Source: Bacteroidota bacterium
Lineage (GTDB): Bacteria > Bacteroidota > Bacteroidia > AKYH767-A > 2013-40CM-41-45
Reading direction: 5' to 3'
Assembly: GCA_016708785.1 (NCBI GenBank)
Contig: JADJFC010000001.1
Coordinates: forward strand, 372,001-436,000
DNA length: 64,000 bases
Shown piece by piece: positions 10,238 to 20,256 of this stretch (its first letter is position 1; each line of letters opens with the position of its first letter). Position numbers and translations under genes: made by a program. The notes beneath the pieces are model-generated. The model saw only the letters and a list, made by a program, of their open reading frames with translations. It was not told where the DNA came from and ran no database searches.

Positions 10238-11881
10238 ATGAAAAAATTATTCTTCGGAAGCTTCACGATTTTACTGCTTTTATCTGTCTTATCTTGTCAT
10301 ATTCAAAGGCATGCAGATTTAATTTTATACAATGGCAAAATTTATACTGTCGACAATAGCTTCTCCGTTGTAGAGGCCATTGCAATAAAAGAAGGAAAAA
10401 TTGTTGCTATTGGAGCTACAGATGATCTGCTTAATGATTTTATTACAAAAGAAAAAATTGACTTGGCCGGAAAAGCTGTTTACCCGGGTTTCATTGATGC
10501 ACATTGCCATTTTTATGGCTATGGCACCGACCTTTTAAAATGTGACCTTTATGGCACCAAATCATTCGACGAAGTCCTTGAACGAATGAAGGCCTTTTCT
10601 CAAACAAATAAATTTGCATGGAATCTTGGAAGAGGTTGGGATCAGAATGATTGGGAAATAAAAGAATTTCCAACGAATGAAAAATTGGACAGTCTTTTTC
10701 CCGACAAACCCGTTTACCTTACTCGCATCGATGGCCATGCAGCAATATGTAATAGCGTCGCTTTAAGACTAGCAGGCATTACCACTGACACAAAAGTTGA
10801 TGGTGGTGAAATATTACAAAGCAATGGTAAGTTGACGGGATTGTTGATTGATAATGCTGTTGAAATTGTTAAAAGCAAAATACCCGTATTTTCTGATCAG
10901 TTAATAGAAGAATCTATTCTGAAAGCGCAGGAAAATTGTTTCGCTGTCGGACTTACTACTGTCGATGATGCAGGACTTGGGAAAGACACTGTAATAGCTT
11001 TACATAATATGCAGAAAGAAGGCAAATTGAAAATGCGCATTTATGCGATGTTGTCGCCTGACCCTGCTACATTAAATCATTTTATTAAACACGGTCCTTT
11101 TAAAAGTGACAGGATGAATGTTAGGGCAATAAAACTTTATGCAGATGGGGCATTAGGTTCCAGAGGTGCTTGCTTGAAAAAAGAATATTCGGATCAGAAA
11201 GGTCATTATGGATACATGTTAAATACCGTGGAATACATGACTGAAATTGCCGATGAAGCAGCAGAAAATGGTTTCCAGCTTTGCACACATGCTATTGGCG
11301 ACTCGGCAAATAAAGTTGTACTAGATATTTATAAAGATCACTTAAGTCCTGAAAACAACAAACGTTGGAGAATAGAACATTGCCAATTCATGGATTCGAA
11401 AGACAGAAAAATTCTTGGCAATAACAATATTATTCCTTCTGTTCAACCAACTCATGCAACCAGTGATATGTATTGGGCAGAAGAAAGATTAGGTAAAAAC
11501 AGAATGCAAGATGCCTATGCATATAAATCTTTGAAAGATGATGCAAATGGAATGATCGCTTTTGGTACTGATTTCCCGGTAGAGAATATTAACCCACTCT
11601 ACACTTTTTATGCTGCTGTATATAGAAGAGATCTCAATAATTTTCCTGAAGGGGGATTTCTTTTTGAAGAAAGAATAAAAAGAAAAGATGCTTTGAGAGC
11701 TATGACAATCAGTGCAGCTTTTGCAAATTTTGAAGAAGAAGAAAAAGGTTCACTTGAAGAAGGAAAATTTGCTGATCTTGTCATACTTGACAATGATATT
11801 ATGAAAATTGACGAAAAGGAAATTCCATTGACGAAAGTGGTAGCCACTTACGTCAATGGTGAAAAAGTTTACAGCAAATAA
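10238..11881 (+). CDS. Amidohydrolase family lipoprotein (YtcJ-like)
   Basis: A 547-residue metal-dependent hydrolase. A lipoprotein signal ends at Cys20 (LSVLSC). The first metal motif is IDAHCHFYG (His89, His91). Further family blocks are KLYADGALGSRGA, CTHAIGDSANKVVLD, RIEHCQF, SVQPTHATSDMYWAEERLG, FGTDFPVE and the C-terminal GKFADLVILDND. This pattern belongs to the YtcJ/NfdA branch of amidohydrolases (N-substituted formamide deformylase and relatives); the substrate is unknown. It is probably attached to a membrane on the periplasmic side. A TTACTTTG sequence at 10210-10217 could be its -7 element. Confidence 0.9.
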   Translation: MKKLFFGSFTILLLLSVLSCHIQRHADLILYNGKIYTVDNSFSVVEAIAIKEGKIVAIGATDDLLNDFITKEKIDLAGKAVYPGFIDAHCHFYGYGTDLLKCDLYGTKSFDEVLERMKAFSQTNKFAWNLGRGWDQNDWEIKEFPTNEKLDSLFPDKPVYLTRIDGHAAICNSVALRLAGITTDTKVDGGEILQSNGKLTGLLIDNAVEIVKSKIPVFSDQLIEESILKAQENCFAVGLTTVDDAGLGKDTVIALHNMQKEGKLKMRIYAMLSPDPATLNHFIKHGPFKSDRMNVRAIKLYADGALGSRGACLKKEYSDQKGHYGYMLNTVEYMTEIADEAAENGFQLCTHAIGDSANKVVLDIYKDHLSPENNKRWRIEHCQFMDSKDRKILGNNNIIPSVQPTHATSDMYWAEERLGKNRMQDAYAYKSLKDDANGMIAFGTDFPVENINPLYTFYAAVYRRDLNNFPEGGFLFEERIKRKDALRAMTISAAFANFEEEEKGSLEEGKFADLVILDNDIMKIDEKEIPLTKVVATYVNGEKVYSK

Positions 11882-11893
11882 ATATTCAGTCTA

Positions 11894-12250
11894 CTATTCG
11901 TTATGCGGTTTTTTACAACACTCGGGCAGTCGCTTGAACGCCTTTGGATCGGCCTTCAATGAATCAGCATCATAACCGATTTTTGTCACTTCCACACGAA
12001 TTTTATTTGCATCGATCTTCTTAGGATCGTAAATCACTGTAAGTTCTTTTGACTTTACAACAAGTTCAGAACTTACGATGCCTTTTACAAAGGCAAGGTC
12101 ATGTTCTAATGTTTCTTTGCATGTTTCACAAACTGCTGAGGTTTGGATACGGAGCGTGTCGTTTTGATTGCTCACCTTTTGTGAGTGGGCCGTTGGCCCT
12201 GAGATCATTTGCGCGATGGTGATTGCTAGTGCTATTGTTATCTTTTTCAT
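11894..12250 (-). CDS. Secreted heavy-metal-associated (HMA) domain protein
   Basis: A 118-residue protein with a signal peptide (to about AHSQ) and one HMA ferredoxin-like domain. The metal-binding CxxC is CETC, followed by LEHDLAFVKGIVSSELVVKSKELTVIYDPKKI; a second cysteine pair (ECCKK) sits near the C terminus. It probably binds Cu(I) or a similar ion in the periplasm. It follows a TonB-dependent receptor and a HYC_CC_PP protein on the same strand, which together look like a metal acquisition or handling set. Confidence 0.88.
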   Translation of the reverse strand: MKKITIALAITIAQMISGPTAHSQKVSNQNDTLRIQTSAVCETCKETLEHDLAFVKGIVSSELVVKSKELTVIYDPKKIDANKIRVEVTKIGYDADSLKADPKAFKRLPECCKKPHNE

Positions 12251-12251
12251 G

Positions 12252-12333
12252 TTACCGATATGTCGTCCCTGACGGGACTTTTGTGAGGTGGGTTACCGAG
12301 ATGACGTCCCTGACGGGACTTATGTGATGCTAT
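12252..12333. repeat. Tandem REP-like palindromes (two copies, 41-bp period)
   Basis: Two near-identical units begin at 12252 and 12293. Each contains TTACCGA, then the palindrome GTCCCTGACGGGAC, then ACTTWTGTGA. They sit immediately upstream of the HMA gene start (12250), in the 190-bp gap after the TonB receptor gene, and could shape the transcript between these two genes. Confidence 0.65.
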
Positions 12334-12400
12334 ATTGGGGAATGTTCGACTTTTATTATTTGTGATTTGTTGGGTGGTTCAGATTGATATTCCACGTTTT

Positions 12401-12435
12401 CATCCCGATAGCTATCGGGATTTATTTTTCATCCC
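12401..12435. terminator. Palindrome ATCCCGATAGCTATCGGGAT, likely terminator
   Basis: A perfect 20-bp palindrome at 12402-12421 followed by a T-rich stretch. The surrounding bases also fall into 7-mers (CATCCCG, TTATTTT, TCATCCC). It lies just beyond the stop of the TonB receptor gene (12440, minus strand). Confidence 0.5.
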
Positions 12436-12439
12436 TTTG

Positions 12440-14653
12440 CTATCTGATTGAGAACCTCAAACCAAGATAGATCCTTCGTCCTGCAATTGGTCCCCAGATG
12501 TTTGTTGCATCAAAATTATTGCCAAAAGGGTCAGCAGAATTTATAATGGGGTTTTCTTGTCTGAAGTCAAGAATATTCTCTGCACCTCCATAGATCTCGA
12601 AGCGCTTGAAGATCTTGGTTGCCTGGGCGTTCATCGTAATAAATTCCGGCGAACGGGTATCTCTGATTCCAGATTCAGGCAGATAGACGAACTGTAGCGC
12701 TTTTTGGCCTTCGTAAACGAGTGTGTAGTTGAATTTCCAATGACGTCTAGGTAATTCATAGGAAATATTCATTAGTCCTCTTCCTCGTGTTACAAGAGGA
12801 ACTTCACGCAATTGGCCTTGATAGGTTGATTTAACATCGTCAAATTTATATGCTAAACGTAGTTCAAGATCTTTGATCAATTCTGCTGTAAAAGAAAGCT
12901 GAATACTGTTGCTAAAAGATTTTCCATCCAGATTATAGAAACTGATCTGTGCAGAATCGGAATAGGTATCCATTATCAACTGTTTTGAGAATTCGGTCCG
13001 ATAGGCATCGAAAGAAATTGAATATTGCTTTTCTCTGAATTTGAATTTCTGAGTGAAATTAATTCCATAATTCCATGCTCGTTCAGCTTGTGTCGTTTCA
13101 GTTAATGACAAACTACGTGCAGTAGCGAGTACTGAAATATGATCGGCAATAAAATATGGTCGGCGATAACTACTACCTACGCTGATACGCACAACAGAAT
13201 TTTCGGTAAAATTGTACTTAGCGTGCAATCGAGGTGTCAATATCCAATTGTCATCAAAATGATAGTCTTCTCTTGCACCAAGAATCAAGGTGAATTTATC
13301 CAGATAATTGTACGTATACTCTACAAACACACCGGGAATATTCTCAACTAACTTAAAATTATTACCCATAAAGGTCTGATCAACTTCATTGAATTTATAC
13401 GTTACTCCTACTTTATATTGATGATTCAACTTTACTAAATAATTCTGAAAGATACCTTGGTAAAAAAAGGAATTGTTATTAGCATCATAAGTCTTCAAAC
13501 CAAAATTATAACGCATATCATGGTAAACATATTGAACAATGTTACCGATACTCATCTGTGGCCGCTTTGGATAAACGATTCCAAGCTTAGCATAGGCTTC
13601 TCCTCGCTTTGTGTCTACGTTTGTTTTATATAATTCACCGTGATGATTTCCAGAAGTTAGTTCTTCATGATCCATTTGACCACCATCTATTTCATCAGCA
13701 ATTACTTTCAATCCTATTTGCATCTCCACTCTTTTACCAACATGTATTTGCCAACGATTATACAGATTCACTTGCTTTCCATTTGGCAAGTCCATAAATC
13801 CGTCACTGTTAACATCACTCTCATGACTCATATACCTACCGTGTGCCATTAAGATCGTACTCACTTTTGAATTTACTTGTACTTTGTAGAATGTGTTCAA
13901 TTCTACAGCAGCATTATTATCGGTGAACAAATTGAGATAAAAAGTCGGAGTTGTTTTTTCATGTGGCTTTTTAAATTCCACATTGATCAATCCCGTTGTC
14001 GACTCATAGCCATTAACAACTGACCCTGCTCCTTTTGTAAGCTGAATGGATTCCATCCACGGCCCGGGAATATACGTCAATCCATAAATTCCGGCTATGC
14101 TCTGCATATTAGGAATATTCTCAGTGAGCAATTGAGAGTAAATACCCGATAGTCCAAGCAACTGAATTTCTTTTGCTCCTGTTACCGCATCTTTATAAGC
14201 AACATTTATTGTAGGATTGGTTTCAAATGCTTCTGATAAATTACAGCAAGCTGCTTTCAACAATTCATTCTCATTGATCTTTTGTGTATTCATAGGTTGC
14301 ATAGTTGAGATCATCAGATCTTCTTTTTTTGCACTTACTTCAACTTCTTTCAGATCTTTATATTTCTCAAGGCTAATGGTCTTGAAAGAAATATCTGTTA
14401 CGGCAATTGTATCAGATTGAAAACCTACCATACTAACTATCATTTTAAATGGTAAATCTGAATGGACGTCAATTATGAAATTTCCAAGGCTATCTGAATT
14501 TGTACCTGTATTTTGCGCGGGGAAAAATATACTAGCACCAGGTATAGGAATTTCGGGTCTTCCTTTTTCGCTCACATTTCCTTTGATCAGATTATGTGCC
14601 AAAAGGCCGGAAGGCATCACTAAAATAAAAAATACATGCACTATAAATTTCAT
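12440..14653 (-). CDS. TonB-dependent receptor, likely metal-linked
   Basis: An outer-membrane receptor of about 737 residues. I choose the ATG at 14653 because it gives a clean signal peptide (MKFIVHVFFILVMPSGLLAH); the longer frame from 14704 would bury it. Order: carboxypeptidase-D-like regulatory domain (IPIPGASIFFPAQN), TonB plug domain with LKAACCNLSEAFETNPTINV, then the beta-barrel ending in an aromatic strand (YLGLRFSIR). The plug variant with a CC pair is often found beside HMA proteins; here an HMA gene follows and a HYC_CC_PP gene precedes. Uptake of copper or another metal complex is inferred from this context only. Confidence 0.9.
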   Translation of the reverse strand: MKFIVHVFFILVMPSGLLAHNLIKGNVSEKGRPEIPIPGASIFFPAQNTGTNSDSLGNFIIDVHSDLPFKMIVSMVGFQSDTIAVTDISFKTISLEKYKDLKEVEVSAKKEDLMISTMQPMNTQKINENELLKAACCNLSEAFETNPTINVAYKDAVTGAKEIQLLGLSGIYSQLLTENIPNMQSIAGIYGLTYIPGPWMESIQLTKGAGSVVNGYESTTGLINVEFKKPHEKTTPTFYLNLFTDNNAAVELNTFYKVQVNSKVSTILMAHGRYMSHESDVNSDGFMDLPNGKQVNLYNRWQIHVGKRVEMQIGLKVIADEIDGGQMDHEELTSGNHHGELYKTNVDTKRGEAYAKLGIVYPKRPQMSIGNIVQYVYHDMRYNFGLKTYDANNNSFFYQGIFQNYLVKLNHQYKVGVTYKFNEVDQTFMGNNFKLVENIPGVFVEYTYNYLDKFTLILGAREDYHFDDNWILTPRLHAKYNFTENSVVRISVGSSYRRPYFIADHISVLATARSLSLTETTQAERAWNYGINFTQKFKFREKQYSISFDAYRTEFSKQLIMDTYSDSAQISFYNLDGKSFSNSIQLSFTAELIKDLELRLAYKFDDVKSTYQGQLREVPLVTRGRGLMNISYELPRRHWKFNYTLVYEGQKALQFVYLPESGIRDTRSPEFITMNAQATKIFKRFEIYGGAENILDFRQENPIINSADPFGNNFDATNIWGPIAGRRIYLGLRFSIR

Positions 14654-14789
14654 TGCTTTTGATTTAAAGTATTCTGAAAATAATCCAGCGCAGATATCAT
14701 CCAAAATGGAGATAAAACGCAGACAGAAAAATTTCGCGATTAATAAATAGAACTATTTATCAATATAGCGAAATAAAAAGCAATGGATC

Positions 14790-15182
14790 TCAAATCAGGA
14801 GCTGATGAAATTGGACAAAGATATCCCGGATTAACAAGGGCGGTGAATGATACACTAAATGAAAAGGCCTTTCTACAGAAAGAATATTAATATCAAAAAG
14901 AGTTGTTTCACTTAAAATTATTTCCGGAGTTGTATTTTCCTCAGAAGAATGTGATACAACATTTAATTTATGGTATTGATAATCCACAGAACAACATTTG
15001 CGTTCAATGTTGCATGCTTTTTTACTCTTCTTTTTATTATTGCAACATTTATGCTCATCGGAAAAAGATATTTCTGTTTTCTTTGATCCAATACATGTAT
15101 GAATCATCACGAAAATTCCACTGGTCGAAATTAGCAGCAGAACAGCAATTAATACAACAAATGTCTTTTTCAGAAAAATCAT
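14790..15182 (-). CDS. HYC_CC_PP family membrane/secreted protein
   Basis: A 130-residue protein with an N-terminal hydrophobic segment, a Cys- and Lys-rich middle (HTCIGSK, HKCCNNKKKSKKACNIERKCC) and the family end pattern with two prolines (SPPLLIRDIFVQFHQLLI). These features match the HYC_CC_PP family named for its His-Tyr-Cys, Cys-Cys and Pro-Pro motifs. Its function is not established; the cysteine clusters and the neighbouring TonB receptor and HMA genes suggest metal binding. It is probably the first gene of that unit. Confidence 0.8.
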   Translation of the reverse strand: MIFLKKTFVVLIAVLLLISTSGIFVMIHTCIGSKKTEISFSDEHKCCNNKKKSKKACNIERKCCSVDYQYHKLNVVSHSSEENTTPEIILSETTLFDINILSVERPFHLVYHSPPLLIRDIFVQFHQLLI

Positions 15183-15310
15183 TGCTGTAAAGTTAAAGAT
15201 AAATATCGAAAAAGTGCAAAGATTATGATGCAGACCTTACTAAATCAGTTAGAAAATTTCCCTTTAAAAAAGGCGTAAATTGACTATAAATAAAGCCTAT
15301 TGAGTTAATT

Positions 15311-17883
15311 TCACTGTATGATCAGTTTACCCCAGCCCACTGATTTACCGGCCCTATCGATCCGATAAACATAAATTCCTTGAGAAAAATCGATAACCTC
15401 ATCAAACCAACCTGAAAAATCTTTATGATAAATTACTTTTCCCGAGATGTCATAGATCGAAATGGAATTATTAGCAGTAGAAGAATTGATATATACGGAA
15501 CTCCCTGAATGTAGAATGGTCGGATAGATAGTTACTCCACTCTCTGCTTCAAGTTGGTCGACACCAATACAAGTATCAAAAATAACGACAGCTGTATCAC
15601 TGTTTGTGCAGCCGTTTGTATCTGTAACGAAAACAAAAACGGTCTGAGTATCTATTCCCGGAATTGTAGCAATTAAAAATATAGATTGAGAAACAGTACC
15701 GAAATTCCACAAGTAATTATTGAAACCCGGGCCTGCATCCAGAATATAAACATCATCATGGCAAACAATAGTATCCGGCCCAATCGTCACAAATGGAGGT
15801 GAGAGAATTGTGATTGCAATAGTATCAGTGCTTTTCGGACATCCGAATTGATCGATATAGCTTACAAAATAGTCGCCTGCGATATTAACCGTAATTGTCG
15901 ATGTCGTATCAAAAGTTGACCATATAAAGTTAGTTCCAGGCTCTGTGGACAATTCAACTTCGCCTCCCTGACAAAATGCAGCCGGTCCGTTTGCGTTTAC
16001 AAGCGGCGGAATATTGTCATAGGCAACTGATCTTGGGTCAGAGTAATTTACACAACCAAACGAATCTGTAATTCGAATAAAATAAACTCCTTCGTTAGTT
16101 GCATAATAGAAAGAATCAGTTGCATCATCGATAATAAAAGAATTGAAATCATCGGCTGTATACCATTGCAATTGATATGTTGAATCGACCAATGCAGATA
16201 TTCTCAAGCTATCTCCTTCACAAACATAATCTACAGGAGGAGCAAATAAAATTGGAGGCAGTGGATTGGCATGAATCGAGTCGATGTAAACTATATCTGA
16301 ATCAGAAGAACAATAATTTGTTGCTTTAAGCTTGTAAGTACCTTCTATTGAGGGTACCAAATGATTTGTAGTCTCGCCTGAAATCAATGTATCATTAAGG
16401 AACCATTGATATTGAATTGTAAAATCTCCTAAATATGAATTTTGAAGTTCTACTGCAAAACAAATACCCATTGTATCAGGTCCTATTGAAACCTGAGGAG
16501 TGCTTGCAAAATAACAGGGGTAAAAATTTGTTTCGGAAACATTACCAAGGGTATCGGTTATAGTTGCACTATAATTACCTGTTGCTCTGACAACTATTGA
16601 TTCAACTGTATCAGCAGATGACCAAAGGATAGTACATGAAGGATCAGGAGTAGGACGTATACTCAGAGTCAGTGAATCGCCTGAACAAAAATATGTACCT
16701 GTTCCAAGAATATCATATTGTGAAGGTGCATTTCCGGTTGAATCGACAACCGTGAAAAATATTCTGTTTGGCTCAAATCCACTAGTCGTTCCTAAAATTG
16801 CAAAATTGCTATCCGAAGTTTGTTCCAGATGAAGTGCTATTTCATTCAATGTAGATCCGATCTTTTTACTGCACAAGCTATCTCCGTTTGCATCACAACG
16901 AACAAATAGAATATCATTTTGATTTAGCAAAACCAAATCCGGAATCGTAGCAATTACAGCAAAACCACCGTCGATAGTTTGTAATGCCTGAACAGTGGAT
17001 TCATTAAATGCTGTTCCAAATTCGTTTGTCCACATCACATCGCCGTTGGAATTTATTTTGATGAGATATGTATCCATTTGCCCGGCATTATTATGATTAC
17101 CGCTAATGATACAACCTCCATCATTGGTTGGAGAAATTGATACTGTCTGGACATTAAATTCAAAAAGAGAATCAAGTTGAACCGCACCACTTGCATTGAA
17201 TTTCCGGATACTGGAAACTTCAAAATCATTTGTGGAGAGTATGTATAAAAATCATAGTAACTCAGTGAGAAAAAATCTCCTGTATTCGATTTAACCATAC
17301 TATGATTATTGATCAGTGAACCATCATAGCCAACAAATTCAGTCCACCTTGTTGTCAGGTCCTGATTTAAACGATAGATAGAATAATAATTAGTAGAAAT
17401 GAATCCATCGGTATAGATCGTGATGGCGGCTGATGAATCCTCAGTTTTAACAATTCCTACACCACTGGTACCCCAACCATCCAAAGGCGGAAACGCTTGT
17501 GAACTGATGAAATTTCCGGCGGAGTCTAAAAGAAGAACTTCTGCAAGGGCACTATATACTATGCCGGCATGAGTGCCAATTATAGCAATATTACCGTTGT
17601 CAAGAACAGTTAAGCCATAGGTATAGGCACTAAACGCGTCTGAATATTGCTTTTCCCAGATCTTGTTTCCGCTTTTATCGACTTTAAATATATAGTATCC
17701 TTTGGTGTTGTAGGTAGTATCATTTGCCGTCCCGGCTATGATAAAACCGTCGGAAACCGATTGAAAAAACACTCCCTCACGGTCATTTCTTTCGCCGTAA
17801 GCTCTCTGAAAAAACTGAGCCATTGCAGTGTTCTGCAGGAACAAAAGACAGAAAATTGAGAAAAAAAGATGTTTCTTTATCAC
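15311..17883 (-). CDS. T9SS cargo protein with propeller-like and Ig-like repeats, one frameshift
   Basis: About 857 residues once joined. The ATG at 17883 gives a signal peptide (ending AMAQ). The N-terminal third has repeats of the form GNIAIIGT / DxSGNKIWEKQY, probably beta-propeller blades. The middle has Ig/PKD-like repeats (GTYKLKATN, GVYFIRITDSFGC, GDYFVSYIDQFGC). The C terminus is a type A T9SS sorting domain (TIYPTILHSGSSVYI ... GWGKLIIQ). The frame breaks at the A run 17247-17251; adding one base joins the parts through YDFLYILSTNDFEVSSIR. It is predicted to be exported by T9SS and attached to the cell surface. Ligand unknown. Confidence 0.85.
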
Positions 17884-17978
17884 AAGTGGCTAAGGTAGGG
17901 CGCAAAGTTAAAAATTTCACTTGAAAAAAACATTATATAATTATAGGCAAAATGTTATTAAAAAGGCACTTTTTGAAC

Positions 17979-18444
17979 GAATAATTAATAATTAATAGTC
18001 ACTACTGTCCGATAAAATTATTTTCATTTGAAAGTAATTTCCTGAATTCAAGCCGATACTTTCAATTTTTCTTTTTTTGTTTGGCCAAAAAAAGAAACAA
18101 AAAAAGGCCACCACGCGCACCAAATCATTTGAATCTTCGATTATTGGATACATCCCTGATTAACCTTTCAAATGATTTCGCGCAGCGCGTGGACTCCCCG
18201 CACAACCACTGCTTTTTCTTTGATTAAAAAAGATGTCTGTCAACTAATTGTGGGGGCTTGCTTTAAATTTGTACTGAGAAAATTTGATTTAATGTATAAT
18301 TCTCAACTAAAATTATTGAATTTAGTTTTTATCGGACACTAATGATTAATAGTGAAAATTAATAATGAATAAATAATAAAGGCTACCGTAGGTGATCATT
18401 TGCCTACGGTAGCCTTTATTATTCATTATTAATTATTAATTAAT
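17979..18444. repeat. Heptad inverted repeat with GGCTACCGTAGG core, split by MITE copy 2
   Basis: Units GAATAAT, TAATAAT, TAATAGT (17979-17999) precede the mobile element; the array resumes at 18354. The core stem GGCTACCGTAGG (18381-18392) pairs with CCTACGGTAGCC (18403-18414), and A/T heptads extend the stem on both sides to about 30 bp with few mismatches. The stop codon of the acyl-CoA dehydrogenase gene (18440) lies in the right arm, so the structure is at that gene's 3' end and probably ends its transcript. One 6-mer breaks the register near 18354-18359. Confidence 0.7.
18000..18344 (+). mobile_element. MITE-like element, copy 2 (345 bp)
   Basis: 18-bp inverted ends: CACTACTGTCCGATAAAA (18000-18017) and its complement with two mismatches (18327-18344). 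A perfect 9-bp direct repeat ATTAATAGT flanks it (17991-17999 and 18345-18353). Internal stem CCACGCGC (18111-18118) pairs perfectly with GCGCGTGG (18185-18192). It is nearly identical to copy 4. It occupies most of the 556-bp gap between the T9SS cargo gene start and the acyl-CoA dehydrogenase gene end. Confidence 0.88.
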
Positions 18445-20227
18445 AAGGGTATTTATTCTCTGTCAATAATTTTGCTGCTACTAATCGGCGGGCATCTCTG
18501 ACGTTTAGCGGTGTTGTTTTTGCAAAACGCTTTAATCCCATTAATATCATTCGTTGCTCATCACCTTCAGCGAAAGATGCAATGGCATCCTTGCCTGCTT
18601 TGTTGATCTTATCTGCAGCATCGTTGATATATATTTTCATCATTGCGATCTGCTCTTTACATGCTGCTTCGCCTCTGATACCAACCATTTTCTCTACACG
18701 TAATTGTATAGATTCACAGACGGACAGTTCAATCATCATATCGGCAATATTCATAAGCACTTCCTGTTCTTTTGCAAGTTCCATCATTAATTTTTGAACT
18801 GCTGCACCTGCGACAAGAAGTACTGCCTTCTTGAAACTTGCAATATATTTTTTCTCTTCTTCAAAAAGTTCACCACTTCCGTTTCCAAATTCGGGGATCT
18901 GCAACAGTTCATTCGCTACAGCAGTTGCCGGACCAAGAAGATCTAGCTCTCATTTCATAGCTCGTTTCAGCATCATATCAACGATGAGCATTCTGTTTAT
19001 TTCATTGGTCCCTTCAAAGATCCGGTTAATGCGGGAATCACGATACGAACGATCCATAGGCGCTTCGGAACTATAACCCATACCGCCATAAACCTGCACT
19101 CCTTCGTCAACTACATAGTCTAGTACTTCACTACCATGAACCTTCAGTATAGCGGCCTCAACAGCAAATTGCTCAACGCCTTTTAATTTAGCACGACCTA
19201 CTTCCATACCACCGGCAATTAAAGCGTTTGTCGCATCTTCGATATTCTGTGAGCAACGAAAAATTGCAGATTCACAAGCAAAAATTCTGATCGCTTGTTC
19301 TGCAAGTTTAAAACGAATCGCACCGTATTTTGCGATAGGTCTTCCGAATTGTTGACGCTCATTTGCGTACTTTACTGAAAGTGTACTTACTAATTTAGCA
19401 CCGCCTATTGCTGCACCGGCCAATTTTACCCGACCCAAATTCAAAATGTTTACAGCGATCTTAAAACCATTTCCTCTTTCGCTAAGCATATTTTCAACAG
19501 GTACTACACAATCATTGAAGAAGACCTGGCGTGTTGAACTTCCTTTGATTCCCATTTTATGTTCTTCAGGATTCAATGAAATTCCCGGAAAGCTTTTCTC
19601 TACAATGAAGGCAGAAAGATTTTCATCTGTATCAATCTTTGCAAAGACAATAAATACATCGGCAAAACCACCATTGGTGATCCACATTTTTTGTCCATTG
19701 ATAATATAATTTTTTCCATCTGCAGAAAGGACAGCTTTCGTCTTACCTGAATTTGCATCTGACCCACTACCCGGTTCTGTCAGACAATAAGAAGCTTTCC
19801 ATTCACCGCTAGCCAACTTTGGAATATATTTACTTTTTTGAGCTTCATTGCCGTAATATAATATCGGCAAAGTTCCAATGCCGGTATGTGCAGCATATGC
19901 TACAGAAAATGAATGTCCGGCACCTAACACTTCAGTTGCCAGCATTCCGGTTGTAAAGTCCTTTCCAAATCCACCGAACTGTTCAGGAATTGAAATCCCT
20001 AACAAACCCAGTTCACCAGCCTTATCAAGAATTGATTGCATCAATCCTTCTTCTTGTGCATCGATTCGATCCAGATTAGGATAGACTTCCGCTTCAAGAA
20101 AATCTCTGCATGTTTGTGCTATCATCAATTGTTCTTCATTCCATTGTTCAGGAATAAAAACATCTTCAGCTAAAGTTTCTTTTATTAAAAATTCACCGCC
20201 TTTGGTTCCTTTTTTAGTATCTAACAT
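18440..20227 (-). CDS. Acyl-CoA dehydrogenase (FadE-like), interrupted by an in-frame TGA
   Basis: Flavoenzyme for the first step of beta-oxidation. Blocks seen: LGLLGISIPEQFGGFGKD, SYCLTEPGSGSDA, KMWITNGG, FGRPIAKYGAIRFKLAE, VYGGMGYSSEAPMDRSYRDSRI and the catalytic-glutamate region RIFEGTNEINR. After MLKRAMK a TGA stop (18950-18952) interrupts the frame, but the same frame continues ELDLLGPATAVANELLQ into a normal C-terminal helical extension to 18440. Relatives have Gly (GGA) at this place, so one substitution explains the break. Full length would be 595 residues. It is the last gene of the beta-oxidation operon. Confidence 0.88.
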
Positions 20228-20256
20228 TGTTATTCTTTTAAAGATTTTGAATTAAC

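Noticed and set aside
18950..18952. TGA as a recoded sense codon
   Set aside because: Other genes in the window end at TGA, and the single case is better explained by one base change.
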